Shown: positions 1-8,814 of the stretch, in pieces | Numbering within the stretch: the first letter of the stretch is position 1 | How the letters are laid out: the number at the start of each line of letters is the position of its first letter | Source: Pancytospora philotis | Taxonomy: Eukaryota; Microsporidia | Direction of reading: 5' to 3' | Assembly (NCBI GenBank): GCA_023647555.1 | Contig: JALRLY010000218.1 | Location: 1 to 25,607 of the forward strand | Length of the DNA stretch: 25,607 bases | The notes under the pieces: generated by a model | Told to the model about the DNA's origin: nothing | The model's input: only the letters and a program-made list of their open reading frames with translations | Database searches by the model: none | Program-made: the position numbers and the translations under genes

Positions 1-115
1 ATAATTACATTTATTATCATGCAAGACTATAGTGTGTGTGCTATGTACCCAAGGGATGCTCTGTGTGCGCAGTTCTGCATGCCAACTTTTTGCCCATCGC
101 ATTGGTACAGTTTTG

Positions 116-268
116 TTACGCACTGTACATTTTGCTGTATTTCGAACGAAGCCCTCTATCACGGGGAGTCATAGCCCAGGATGATATAGCGTACACGGCT
201 CCCTTCAGATCTAATGGCGCACACACAGATATGGCCATGAATAATAGGACCTTGGACAGACGTCGCAT
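116..268 (-). pseudogene. Truncated paralog of the secreted gene at 1657-2586
   Basis: A 50-codon reading frame starts MRRLSKVLLFMAISVCA, against MRRLSQILFLVAASLCA at the start of the intact secreted gene at 1657-2586 on the same strand. The resemblance continues weakly to about residue 48 (GLRSKYSKMYSA here, SLRHMYVEP there), then a stop ends the frame. The upstream DNA is also shared: CCCC directly before the ATG and an A/T run similar to AAAATTTT about 12 bases upstream. I read this as a duplicated gene whose body is broken or lost; the downstream bases to position 1 show no recognisable continuation. It could instead be a short secreted peptide that is still expressed. The homology is visible in the sequence; the pseudogene status is inferred. 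Confidence 0.55.
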
Positions 269-292
269 GGGGTTGTCTGAAAAAATTATTTT
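269..292 (-). promoter_or_regulatory. Start-proximal CCCC / A-T signal of the truncated copy
   Basis: On the minus strand an AAATAATTTTTT-like run is followed by CCCC immediately before the ATG at 268. It matches the arrangement upstream of the intact paralog at 2586, so the promoter was duplicated together with the coding start. Confidence 0.5.
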
Positions 293-1124
293 ATTAGGAT
301 GCTGACGTCACTAAATTACGACTGAAGATCGGCATGGTTTACGGCTGCAGGGTAAAAGTAAAACTGCCGGGGGTTACTCACACATGCATCGCTATAATTA
401 GCCGGTGGAGGTCTGCGTTCCGCTCGTCGGCCCAGCCTTTGCTCTTAACTTGACTCTGTCTGTTAGCGCTAACTAGGGCAATTTCTGAACAATGTCCTAG
501 TATTATTCTGGTCGCTATCGCGGGACTTACACCAAGCCCGAAGCAAAATCAAAAGCTAAGATGGCGCGTGCGTAGCCAAACAAGAGTCAAATGGAAGTAC
601 AGTGCGCCACAAAAGTGATTCAGTTTTTTTAATATTTTAAAATGGATTCTTGTGCATTATAAGAAGTTATGACTCTTACATTCTTATCAGAATCATCAAA
701 TAAGCTCTATTGTTATCCTTGCTGTTGCCAGATATAAATAATCAGGTTCCTTGTAGTAATTTATCTTCATGGTCCTTGTCTCCACGAGCGTATTTCTAGC
801 TTTCAAGGTTTAAGCATAACCGTTTATTCATGCATTCGTTAATAAGCCCGAAAGATGCTTATCATAGCATGTGGATGGAGAGGCTACAGTAGTCTCTATC
901 CAAAACCCACGATTGAGATATCGCACAGAGAGGCTTTGAAGTGCATATATTCGGGCACCAATCTTTTTGATGACCTGGCGATAAACGACCAGCTCAATAT
1001 GATTTCGCGGATACTTTGTGAAATAGATGGTGACGCATAAGTAAATCGATTGAGGGCTATTCGCATTCTTATTATTAATATGACCGGGCGGGTCTGCGCT
1101 GTGTTCCTCGACTCGTCATTTGCT
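293..1124. other. Gene-poor left-end region
   Basis: No conserved gene is recognisable here. The only notable reading frame is at 855-1040 on the plus strand: 61 codons beginning MLIIACGWRGYSS, with CCC six bases before its ATG. It has no recognisable motif and lacks the GC-rich third positions of the conserved genes, so I do not call it. Around 625-645 there is a T-rich then A-rich stretch. If the LINE fragment next door runs into this area, its 3' untranslated part would lie here, but nothing proves it. Confidence 0.4.
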
Positions 1125-1487
1125 TGTCGGCCTGATTCTCTCTTCATTCCGGTGTCTGGAGCAGCTTCCCGGTGGTATCCAAGAGACGCTATAGCATTTT
1201 CTAGCCATGATTGCCGGGATGCATGCGTGGTCGGACCTGGAATGCCGATGTCGCGTTCTGTAGTTACCCCGCCCCACGCCCCAGCACGTTATGATGATGA
1301 GCATCTTGCACTTGTGCTTCTTCTCGGCCCCTACAGTGACTTGCCGTCCCCGGTTTTTAATACCCACGTCTGCTAGGATAATCACGCGATGCTTCGTGTC
1401 GAATATCAAGATATCAGGTGTGCTGGCAAGGACCTCGATCCTGTTGGCACTCGCGCAGCCGCACGAATATTGGCGTTCTAGTTCAGC
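1125..1487 (-). mobile_element. Decayed LINE retrotransposon remnant (RLE-type endonuclease end)
   Basis: Reading the minus strand from about 1484 gives a frame containing ANRIEVLASTPDILIFD followed by RVIILADVGIKNRG and a Lys-rich stretch EKKHKCKM. This has the shape of the C-terminal restriction-like endonuclease of R4/Dong-type LINEs: an R/TPD motif, then a hydrophobic strand ending in D-V/I-G/A, then a Lys/Glu-rich helix. Near 1270 the likely continuation moves to another frame (QSWLENAIASLGYHREAA), so the copy is frameshifted. No reverse transcriptase is present upstream, because the stop of the secreted gene lies 170 bases away; this fits 5' truncation, which is usual for LINEs. The assignment rests on recalled family pattern, not a search. 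The clade is less certain than the LINE call. Confidence 0.55.
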
Positions 1488-1656
1488 TCAAACCCCTAAG
1501 CTAAGTGGCTTCGCTTGCGTGTAAACATCTTGATCCTGTACATTGTACACAGCCACAGACGAAGTCAGTGGTCTGTTTCGTTGCTGCACCACACGAAGTC
1601 GTGGTATTGCAGCTGCCTGCATTGAACAACCATCTAAAACAGCTCCTAGATTAAAT

Positions 1657-2586
1657 TTATTCGACTTTCCCAAACACGGAGCTAAGGCCCTGATAGCACT
1701 CTAAGGCACGTTCTTCTTCCATCGTGAATAGCTTCAACCATAACGGGCGAGATCGATCCTCGGCACTAAGACTATAAACGAGCTGCTCCGCTCCACAGAT
1801 GAAGACAGTGAGTTGCGACTCGCATTCAATAAACCCGTGGATAAGTGACTGGATGAGGAAGTTCGGGCTGTAAGTATACCCAAGTCCGTACGCATCCATT
1901 TCTCTCGCTTTTTCGCCAGCATACGCAATGAAGAAATCCACGACCCGGATGGCGTCGGCGTCAAGTGCTCCCAATTCAAGCTGGAACTCTCCGCCGGGGA
2001 TCACAAATGATAGCGTATGCAGCGGCTCGCCAGCCATACCCGCGGGCGCAATAACTCTTCGTTCGCACTGAATATCTACGCCGCTTGTAAGCACAAGCAG
2101 AGCTGCAAGAATCCGCTCGGCCGTGCGAGGCCTTAAATCCCCGAGAAAATTGTAAAAGGAAGCCCTTGAGCTCGTATCGACGACCCCTGCCCCGCCTTCA
2201 TTTGTGAAGAGGCTCTTTAGCACAGTGTAATACTCGAACATGTATTTTGCAGCCTTAGGATCGTATGGCACGGCTCGGACGGCACCCTCGCACATGTTCT
2301 GCGTGCGCGCGTAGGCGCTGCTTCCCACCTCAGATCCATAGGTGTAGTCCGCAGGCATCAACGCTGCAGACTCAAGCTGGTTCTTAATCACACCATCATT
2401 GAGCTGAGGGTGCCCGTTCAGCAAGTTCAGCGGCCCGTTGGGCTCTACGTACATGTGTCTTAAAGAATGAGTTGTACCATAGCCGCAAATATAGGTGCGT
2501 GCTAAAACCTGTGCAGTGTGCTCTGCATCCACCTGCGCACACAAAGACGCAGCCACCAGGAATAGAATTTGTGACAATCGCCGCAT
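1657..2586 (-). CDS. Secreted orphan protein with signal peptide, 309 aa
   Basis: The product begins with a clear signal peptide (MRRLSQILFLVAASLCAQVDA, hydrophobic core at residues 6-17, probable cut near 21). The mature part has six scattered cysteines (for example in YICGYG, NMCEG, IQCERR, FIECES and VFICGA), which suggests disulfides. A central helical stretch, RTAERILAALLVLTSGVDI, is followed by a strand-rich part. There are no further membrane segments and no enzyme motif I recognise. The start is supported by CCCC and AAAATTTT just upstream. The TAA stop sits inside an AATAAA, so a polyadenylation signal may overlap the stop. A truncated sibling at 116-268 shows this belongs to a small family. 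A lineage-specific secreted or host-facing protein is an inference; the function is unknown. Confidence 0.8.
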   Translation of the reverse strand: MRRLSQILFLVAASLCAQVDAEHTAQVLARTYICGYGTTHSLRHMYVEPNGPLNLLNGHPQLNDGVIKNQLESAALMPADYTYGSEVGSSAYARTQNMCEGAVRAVPYDPKAAKYMFEYYTVLKSLFTNEGGAGVVDTSSRASFYNFLGDLRPRTAERILAALLVLTSGVDIQCERRVIAPAGMAGEPLHTLSFVIPGGEFQLELGALDADAIRVVDFFIAYAGEKAREMDAYGLGYTYSPNFLIQSLIHGFIECESQLTVFICGAEQLVYSLSAEDRSRPLWLKLFTMEEERALECYQGLSSVFGKVE

Positions 2587-2605
2587 GGGGCTGGCAAAAA
2601 ATTTT
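2587..2605 (-). promoter_or_regulatory. AAAATTTT + CCCC start signal
   Basis: AAAATTTTTT (2596-2605) and CCCC (2587-2590) lie directly before the ATG of the secreted gene, a textbook case of the start signal seen across this window. Confidence 0.6.
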
Positions 2606-3003
2606 CCTGATCAACGCGTTGCTGAGATCAGAAAATTGCGAGAGCAGACCAGCACGTCGTGCCATGGCTTTCTAATTAGTATTTTCTTTAGTGATGATCT
2701 TTGGGCCAAAGTGCATGCGTACTGGCGTTTAAAGCTCTGGTATATTTAAATCCTTGCTTTTATTCACCGTTTTCGTCAGCGTCTATTGTGAGTTTCCAAG
2801 CCATTGCATACAGTACAACTATACGCATTCGCATGCTGAAGTACTTAGCTTTCTTTAAAGCCGTACTATATGCTAAGGATCAGCACATCCTAGTGCTTTC
2901 GCATACCGCCACAGCCTGCCATGCCCACTTGCGCCCAGTCACTATCCCCCTGAGAATTTTGGTGCGCTTGTCTGCAAATCCGCAGCGCCTTTTTTGCCCA
3001 CTG
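2606..3003. other. Divergent intergenic region before the TOG gene
   Basis: The frame of the TOG gene stays open upstream to 2701, but the predicted residues there are low-complexity and hydrophobic, do not resemble a TOG domain, and the DNA is AT-rich. I treat it as noncoding. It contains GAATTTT near 2955 and CCC at 2997-2999, five bases before the chosen ATG, which together probably form the start signal of the downstream gene. Confidence 0.5.
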
Positions 3004-6000
3004 ATGGACCATGCGAGCGAGAACATCAACATGGACGCGCAGGTGCCCGCAGGCGCCGGCGCAGAGGAGATGCAGGCGCCGGCCGAGGTCACGACGGTCG
3101 AGCAGTTCCTGCAGCTTGTGGCCTCCAAGAGCTTCAAGGACCGGATCCTGGCGTACGGCGCGATCAACAGGTTCCCCGAGCACGTCGGGCTGCTGCAGAA
3201 CGAGACGCTCGCCCCGGGCATCGACGCGCTGCTCGATGCGCTGCTGGTGTTCAAGGGCGAGCTGCGCAGCCGCGACATCGCCGGCCTGCTCGTGCATGCC
3301 GCGCACAGCAAGACCTCCATCAAGACCAAGCTGAACAGCGTGGTGGACCGGGTGCTCGAGGACGACCGCGACGGGCTGGTGGAGAGCATGTGCGCGCTGC
3401 TGGGCGGCAAGAACGCAAAGCTCGTGGAGCGCATGGTGGCCAAGCTGTCGGATGTGCTCAGGGCGCTGAACGACCAGGAGCGTGACCGCGGCGAGCGCAA
3501 GGCTGTGGCCGGTGTGCTCACCGCGCATCTGCTCGGGCTGCTGAACGCCACTGACCCCTCGGTGAAGCGTGCTGCTGTCGCCCTCTGTGTGGAGGTGTAC
3601 CGTGTGCTCTACGACGGGGTCTACAAGTTCATTGGCGAGGCCAAGCCGATTCTTCTGAAGGAGCTGAAGGACGAGTTCGCCAAGTACGTCAAGCCCAGGG
3701 AGGCTGTGAGCCTCGGCTCACTGCGCTGCGATGATCCGAACTGGAAGGAGCGGCTGGAGAGCCTGAACGTTCTGAGAGACTCGCTCATCAACCCCAGCAG
3801 CGGTGAGATCACGATGCTTATGGTACGCAGGCTGAAGGACGCGAACATCCGCGTCGTGCAGGCCGCGGTCGAGTGTGTCAGGAGCGGCAAGGTGGCGTCC
3901 GGGGATGTGGTGCGCGCAGCGCTCTCGCGGCTCAAGGACAAGAAGCCCGCACTCAGCGCGTTGATAAAGGAGACCGTCGAGGAGCTGTGCGTGGATCCCG
4001 CGCTTTTCGTTGGCGTGCTTACTGACCGGGAGCAGAAGAATCCCGATGTTCGTATCGGCGTGCTCGACTTGCTCATCAAGCGGGTGCAGGAGTGCGGCCC
4101 CGGCGGTGTGGAGATGAAGGAAACTGCGTTCCTGCTGGATGACAGCAACGCGGAGGTGCGCAGCCGCGTGGCTCATTTGCTGTCGCTTGGCAACCTGGCC
4201 GAGCTGAAGGACGAGCAGGTGGCGAAGATCCAAAAGCTGTGCAAGCTGGCGGGCCGCCCGGAGATCGATCCCGCTGAGGATACCAAAGCGAATGTGCGGA
4301 GCGTGGCCATGCCTACCCCCGCGCCGAAAGAGCAGCACAGCACCCCGGTGCCGAGTGGCCGCGGGTCGGTGGAGATCGGCCGCCGTCCATCGCTAACCCA
4401 CGGCGATTCTCCGTCCCGCAGCGTCGATGATCTGCTCGAGCGCTACCAGCCGCTGCAGGACCGCGATTGGAACAAGAAGCTGCTGTTCCTCAAGGAGCAA
4501 GCAGCGGTGATCAGGCGGGAGCCGCTCCCTGTGCTGGTTGAGTACGTGGTGCAGAGCAAAGAGTCGAATTTCAATATTCTGAAGGAGCTGCTGGTGTTGC
4601 TGGCACAGCACGAGGAGATTTCGCGGAGAAGGGAATGCGTGCAGCCGCTCTGCAACTTCCTGGCCGGAAAGGTCAGCGAGAGCAAGCTGCGGGCTGAGGT
4701 TGTTGGTCTTTACGCCGCGGTTGGGGTGCCAGCCGCCGTGGACAGTCTGCTGCACAGCATACAGGGAAGCCTGGTAGGCAAGCGCTTTACATCCTGTCTG
4801 GAGGTCCTTGCGCAGCTGCTGCGTGGCTGCTCAGACGAGGCAGAGAGCAAAAGCAAAGCTGTCAGTTTCATTTCCAGGCTGTCAGTTTCTGGAATGCCTG
4901 AGCGGAGCGCCGTTGAGAGCTTTAAGAGCGAGTTCGGGGGTGCCCGGGCGCATCCAGAAACGCCGAGTTATGCGCGCGTGTCTGCCGCCCAGCCTGTAGC
5001 TGCCCAGGCTGTGGCCGCCCCTGAGCCAGCGGTGCCTTCTGAGTACTTCATCGCTGCTCCGCTGCCCAAGATGGCCGAGCGCCTCGAGGATGCCTTTACG
5101 CCCAAATTCCTCGCTCTTATGGAGACCGATCCGTACTCTGCCCTGCGCCTTCTGGCTGGCATTGATCAGATATCCATCAGCGGCACGCTTATCCGCCTCT
5201 ACTCCGCCTTCTGCCTCCCCGCTGTGTACTTCAACTCCCTTGTTGACTACTTCATTCTCAACAAGTACATTCTGCTGGAGAAAGAGGCCGCCCTCCTCGT
5301 CGCCCACTGCCTGGGAAATGCCATGGAGGCCGAGCTGGAGATGATCGATCGGATATACCCTGCCACCAGGCTCTATGCCCTGTACAGAGCATACGCCACC
5401 GGCAAGCATGGCGTTGGACACGTGTGCTGCAGTTTGGACCAGATTGTAAAGCTGCTTTCTAAGTACCGAAAGATAGCAGTTGTAGTCGGACAGAATATTA
5501 AGAAAACGGACTTTATTGAGGCTATAAGGCAGCACAGCGAGTTTGTATCTCTGGCCGGTGGCATCTCTGAGCTGCTCTTAGTGTCAGACAATGCATCGGC
5601 ATCTTCTGCTGTTACGCTGGAAAGAAAGCCTACCGTTTGTCCTACATCTACAATACAGTTTGAGCCGTGCAAGCAGGATGAGTGCCTGCCGCCTGACGAC
5701 TTCTCCGATATCGAAGACTCGTTCATCATCGAGGAGGAGCCCGCGCCGATTGGAGACGATGGCCCCGCCGATGCATCTGACAGCGGTATTCTCCGGGCAC
5801 CATCAATTCTGAAGGAGGCCCCTACTGAATTTGTCTCGTGCATCAAAGCGCCCACGGCCAGAGTCTCCATCGAGCCGAAAATTTGCCCAGAAATAGCTGC
5901 GTCTCCCGAGGTCGCTGCGTCTTTAAGGCCCGCCGTGCACATCGATCTTGAGGACAGCCTGGCCAATATTTCTATCACCACGACACCGAAGAAGAAAAAA

Positions 6001-6696
6001 CGGGACTTCGCAGCCATCGACAGTATCATGGACAGGCTCACGCACTCCGATGCTGCCGTGTCGCGGGAGGCCCTCGTTGCGCTTAGTGACATTGCCTCCA
6101 CTAACATCGCCTCGCTGCTCTTCCTCTCCAACTCGATCGTTAGCTCTATTGCCATCCAGCTCTTCGATAAATACGCCGACACGGAGCTACGGCAGCAGAT
6201 CCTGCGCTGCCTGCTGAAGCTCACGCAGAACACGGAGTTCACCCGCTCGCTGCGCTACGAAACGCTCAAGTCGATCACCTCGGACCTTACCAAGGTGGCC
6301 GGCGAGGATACGGTGGCGGCCGACACGCTCATCAACCTCTGTCTGAACGGCGGGCCGGATGTGCTGCGGGCCTACTTCGATCTGCTGGAGAACGGCAACC
6401 TGATCATCATCAAGCTGATCTGGAAACACTCCAAATGCGTGGACTACACCGCGCCGAGCACCGCGCAGGCCGTGGTGACCACCGTGGATTCCTTCTACCA
6501 GCGCAAGGGCGCGCTGCTCAGCGAGGCAAGCAATATGGTCCTGAAGGTGTGTCTGCTGCACCTCAAGGACTGCTGCATGCACTACAGCGATGGTATCAAG
6601 CGGTTCAATCCGGGGCGGCGCGCCGGTGCGGTGATCGACTATCTGCTCTCGGGGAAAGACTTGAATCTGGACGAGATTCGCGGTATCTTTAAGTAA
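3004..6696 (+). CDS. XMAP215/Dis1/Stu2-family TOG-domain microtubule-associated protein, 1230 aa
   Basis: This is a large all-helical HEAT-like array. TOG-like units appear at about residues 30-225 (SFKDRILAYGAINRFPEH, ending ILLKELKDEFAKY), 240-420 (DDPNWKERLESLNVLRDSL) and 475-650 (LQDRDWNKKLLFLKEQ). The W/F-x-x-R/K-L opening helix is typical of TOG domains, which bind tubulin dimers in XMAP215, Stu2 and CLASP proteins. An Ala/Pro linker (650-680) leads to another helical block (683-862), an acidic stretch (885-920), a KKKKRD patch near 997 and a last TOG-like helical repeat to the C terminus. The start at 3004 follows CCC; a second ATG at 3031 is possible. The expected role is microtubule polymerisation at spindle plaque and plus ends. 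CLASP is the main alternative, but the N-terminal tandem array favours XMAP215. Confidence 0.8.
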   Translation: MDHASENINMDAQVPAGAGAEEMQAPAEVTTVEQFLQLVASKSFKDRILAYGAINRFPEHVGLLQNETLAPGIDALLDALLVFKGELRSRDIAGLLVHAAHSKTSIKTKLNSVVDRVLEDDRDGLVESMCALLGGKNAKLVERMVAKLSDVLRALNDQERDRGERKAVAGVLTAHLLGLLNATDPSVKRAAVALCVEVYRVLYDGVYKFIGEAKPILLKELKDEFAKYVKPREAVSLGSLRCDDPNWKERLESLNVLRDSLINPSSGEITMLMVRRLKDANIRVVQAAVECVRSGKVASGDVVRAALSRLKDKKPALSALIKETVEELCVDPALFVGVLTDREQKNPDVRIGVLDLLIKRVQECGPGGVEMKETAFLLDDSNAEVRSRVAHLLSLGNLAELKDEQVAKIQKLCKLAGRPEIDPAEDTKANVRSVAMPTPAPKEQHSTPVPSGRGSVEIGRRPSLTHGDSPSRSVDDLLERYQPLQDRDWNKKLLFLKEQAAVIRREPLPVLVEYVVQSKESNFNILKELLVLLAQHEEISRRRECVQPLCNFLAGKVSESKLRAEVVGLYAAVGVPAAVDSLLHSIQGSLVGKRFTSCLEVLAQLLRGCSDEAESKSKAVSFISRLSVSGMPERSAVESFKSEFGGARAHPETPSYARVSAAQPVAAQAVAAPEPAVPSEYFIAAPLPKMAERLEDAFTPKFLALMETDPYSALRLLAGIDQISISGTLIRLYSAFCLPAVYFNSLVDYFILNKYILLEKEAALLVAHCLGNAMEAELEMIDRIYPATRLYALYRAYATGKHGVGHVCCSLDQIVKLLSKYRKIAVVVGQNIKKTDFIEAIRQHSEFVSLAGGISELLLVSDNASASSAVTLERKPTVCPTSTIQFEPCKQDECLPPDDFSDIEDSFIIEEEPAPIGDDGPADASDSGILRAPSILKEAPTEFVSCIKAPTARVSIEPKICPEIAASPEVAASLRPAVHIDLEDSLANISITTTPKKKKRDFAAIDSIMDRLTHSDAAVSREALVALSDIASTNIASLLFLSNSIVSSIAIQLFDKYADTELRQQILRCLLKLTQNTEFTRSLRYETLKSITSDLTKVAGEDTVAADTLINLCLNGGPDVLRAYFDLLENGNLIIIKLIWKHSKCVDYTAPSTAQAVVTTVDSFYQRKGALLSEASNMVLKVCLLHLKDCCMHYSDGIKRFNPGRRAGAVIDYLLSGKDLNLDEIRGIFK

Positions 6697-6792
6697 ATTG
6701 GCGTTAGTAAAGATTATGGGTATGCATTTTGCACTTTGCTGCTAAAGATTAGCTTCTTTAACACAATTTAATACCAATAACAGATAAATTTC

Positions 6793-7425
6793 TTATTCAG
6801 AATCATTCATACCTGTTAAATCCAACCCCTCGACATGCGTATTGGTTACTTTGATGCGCCTCTGCGACCGCTTCTTCGTCTCCTTCTTCACCACCGCCCT
6901 TTTCTTAGCGACCTGCCCGTAGCCGCTCTTCAGCCCGGCCAGGTTGAGCTCCTCGATGATGCTATGGTAGCTGGGGATCTTTACGCTGTTCCACAGCTCT
7001 TTGATCGCGGGCCGCACGACCGCAGTGCTCGGCTGGCTGTCGTAGAACAGAATCTCAGAGCCGTCCATGTCCTTCAGCGTGATGAGCACGCCCTCCCCGC
7101 GCAGCGCTGCTATGAACTGGGCGACATCGACGGGCGATTCGACCAGCTTGGCCACCTCCACGCCCTCCTTTCCCTCGGCAGCCAGAAGCACAGCGCGCAG
7201 ATCCTCCACGCTCCGTATGCTGTAGTGCGGCACGAAGCGCAGCGCGTCGTTCTCCACCGCTATCTTGCTGTTGTTGCGCAGCGCCATGGCAAGCGCGCTG
7301 CTGGCGAGGATGCTGATCCCCAGCTTGCTCTGCACCTCGCGGTATGTGAAGCCGCGGTCCTCCTTCTTGAGCAGGTCTATGATCTTGCGGATGTCGCTGT
7401 TGAGGTGGTTCTGCTCGGGGCCCAT
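6793..7425 (-). CDS. TFA2: Transcription initiation factor TFIIE, beta subunit
   Basis: TFIIE beta joins TFIIE alpha in the Pol II preinitiation complex and helps recruit TFIIH. The 210-residue product starts with a winged helix (IRKIIDLLKKEDRGFTYREV, then LRNNSKIAVENDALRFVPHYSIR, residues 10-65) and a second winged-helix-like segment (VEDLRAVLLAAEGKEGVEV to SEILFYD, 66-125). LWNSVKIPSYHSIIEELNLAGL and a basic tail (KKRAVVKKETKKRSQRRIKV, ending TNTHVEGLDL) follow. This order, including the H-x-x-x-L near the C terminus, is that of TFA2/GTF2E2. The ATG at 7425 has CCC directly upstream and GATTTT further up. The gene converges on the TOG gene with about 96 bases between stops. The family is confidently recognised. 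Confidence 0.88.
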   Translation of the reverse strand: MGPEQNHLNSDIRKIIDLLKKEDRGFTYREVQSKLGISILASSALAMALRNNSKIAVENDALRFVPHYSIRSVEDLRAVLLAAEGKEGVEVAKLVESPVDVAQFIAALRGEGVLITLKDMDGSEILFYDSQPSTAVVRPAIKELWNSVKIPSYHSIIEELNLAGLKSGYGQVAKKRAVVKKETKKRSQRRIKVTNTHVEGLDLTGMNDSE

Positions 7426-7440
7426 GGGCTGCAAAATCCC
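7426..7440 (-). promoter_or_regulatory. Start signal of TFIIE beta
   Basis: On the minus strand GGGATTTTGCAGCCC ends directly at the ATG: a weaker A/T element combined with a perfect CCC. Confidence 0.4.
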
Positions 7441-7517
7441 AGCGCTTTTCTGTCAGTAAAAAATAGCATATGAAAACGAACGAATACAACACATAGACCG
7501 GAATGATTTATATATTA

Positions 7518-8801
7518 CTAGAGCTCCTCAGATCCCCACTTCTCGTCTTCATTCGCGCCCTCGGAAAGCTCGGCCCACTCCGCGTCTGCGTGTACACTCG
7601 CAGAGCTGTGCCTGCTGGTAGAAGACGCAGGATCGGCCGCGCCTGCATTGGCAATGTCGTCGGAGAGCTCCAGCTTCTCTAGGTCGCTCGAAGATGAAAT
7701 ATCGACCGTTAGCTCGTCTTTGGTCCCGCACATGCTGTAATCCATGGTACGCTCATCGGCATTGGTGTCCTCTAATCCGCTTACGGGCGTATGGAGATCC
7801 TCGGGGTCCAAGTCAACGCTGTCAAAGTCATCCATCGAGCCTAGGGTATCTGGGCTTGAGTCGGCCTCTTCGTCTTTGCATTCTGGCTCGTTGATTTTTT
7901 CCAGCCTAAGAGAATCGCTGAGTGCAGGCTCGTTCTCTGGGACATCGTCTATCCTTTCCAGGCTATGGCCCGAAAGACTCAAATTGGATTCTTCTTCGGC
8001 GGACTCCTCTGTATCACCCACCTTATCTACTGCATCATTCGTTATTACTGCATCATTCATTGTCTCAGCACCATTCACAGCCTCTGCTTCAACAGCGGCC
8101 TGCCTGGCTCTGCCCTCGCCAATCCGTCGGCCGCGCCTTGCACCAACAGCCGCTGTGGGCACGCCGCAGCACTCGCCGCGCTCGTTGAACAGGCGGTGGC
8201 ACCAGCACGGCGTCTTGAGCAGGTCTTTTCCGAAGCGCGGATACACGTCCTGCAGGTAGTACACGACATGGCCCACGATGATGCCGACAATCTCGTCCAT
8301 CGAGACCTTCCCGTCGAAAATCAGCGTAAACATCGGAACGAGGAAGGGAAGGTAGAAGGCGTAGAAAGAAATGAAGCCCATGATCTGCACGATCGCGTAC
8401 GGATTCTTCCTCGTCCAGATGTACGTGATCGTGCAGGAGAGGGACGGCCCGAGGAGCGGCACGTAGTAGATGCTGCTCATGACGAGGAGCAGCACCATTA
8501 TGATGGCCAGCATGTACGCGTAGTCGCTGGTGCGCCCGTAGGAGGACTCGAGCATCAGCGAGTAGCGGTAGAAGAATATGACATGCAGCGCGACCTCGAT
8601 GCTGGGCTGCCCGAAGAACAGGAAGGTCGTGAAGAGGCGGTGCAGCTCGAGCTTGGGCAGGTAGAAGCGCGAGTACATGACCTGGTGCGGCTGCAGCGCG
8701 TGCAGGTAGACCAGCAGCGTGACGAGCACGATGAGGGCGGTGAGGATGCGCGTGATGGGCGGCGTCGAGTAGATGAACTCGGCAACAATGCTGCTCGCCA
8801 T
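7518..8801 (-). CDS. Derlin-family ER membrane protein with a long acidic C-terminal tail, 427 aa
   Basis: Derlins are inactive rhomboid-fold proteins that pull misfolded proteins out of the ER (ERAD). Residues 1-205 are a full derlin: EFIYSTPPITRILTALIVL, LELHRLFTTFLFFGQPSIEV, FFYRYSLMLESSYGRTSDY, ITYIWTRKNPYAIVQIMGF and GHVVYYLQDVYP with RLLKTP-like DLLKTPCW. Several hydrophobic membrane helices are evident, and no rhomboid catalytic serine motif is seen. After the core comes a tail of about 210 residues rich in Asp, Glu and Ser, much longer than in usual derlins. I see no canonical p97-binding SHP box at the end, which reads EKWGSEEL. The ATG at 8801 is chosen because CCC and TTTTTA precede it. 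Derlin identity is strong; the role of the tail is unknown. Confidence 0.9.
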   Translation of the reverse strand: MASSIVAEFIYSTPPITRILTALIVLVTLLVYLHALQPHQVMYSRFYLPKLELHRLFTTFLFFGQPSIEVALHVIFFYRYSLMLESSYGRTSDYAYMLAIIMVLLLVMSSIYYVPLLGPSLSCTITYIWTRKNPYAIVQIMGFISFYAFYLPFLVPMFTLIFDGKVSMDEIVGIIVGHVVYYLQDVYPRFGKDLLKTPCWCHRLFNERGECCGVPTAAVGARRGRRIGEGRARQAAVEAEAVNGAETMNDAVITNDAVDKVGDTEESAEEESNLSLSGHSLERIDDVPENEPALSDSLRLEKINEPECKDEEADSSPDTLGSMDDFDSVDLDPEDLHTPVSGLEDTNADERTMDYSMCGTKDELTVDISSSSDLEKLELSDDIANAGAADPASSTSRHSSASVHADAEWAELSEGANEDEKWGSEEL

Positions 8802-8805
8802 CGAA

Positions 8806-8814
8806 GGGTAAAAA
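8806..8814 (-). promoter_or_regulatory. Start signal of the derlin gene
   Basis: ATTTTTACCC on the minus strand ends four bases before the ATG at 8801. Confidence 0.45.

Noticed and set aside
855..1040. 61-codon frame at the left end
   Set aside because: CCC precedes its ATG, but there is no recognisable domain and it sits in decayed sequence; kept only as a note in the gap description.
2701..3003. N-terminal extension of the TOG protein by 101 codons
   Set aside because: The first codon is TTG, the DNA is AT-rich, and the CCC signal points to the ATG at 3004.
3011..3551. Several overlapping Arg-rich and Ser-rich frames within the TOG gene
   Set aside because: They are out-of-frame or antisense readings of GC-rich DNA; the TOG frame alone has conserved structure.
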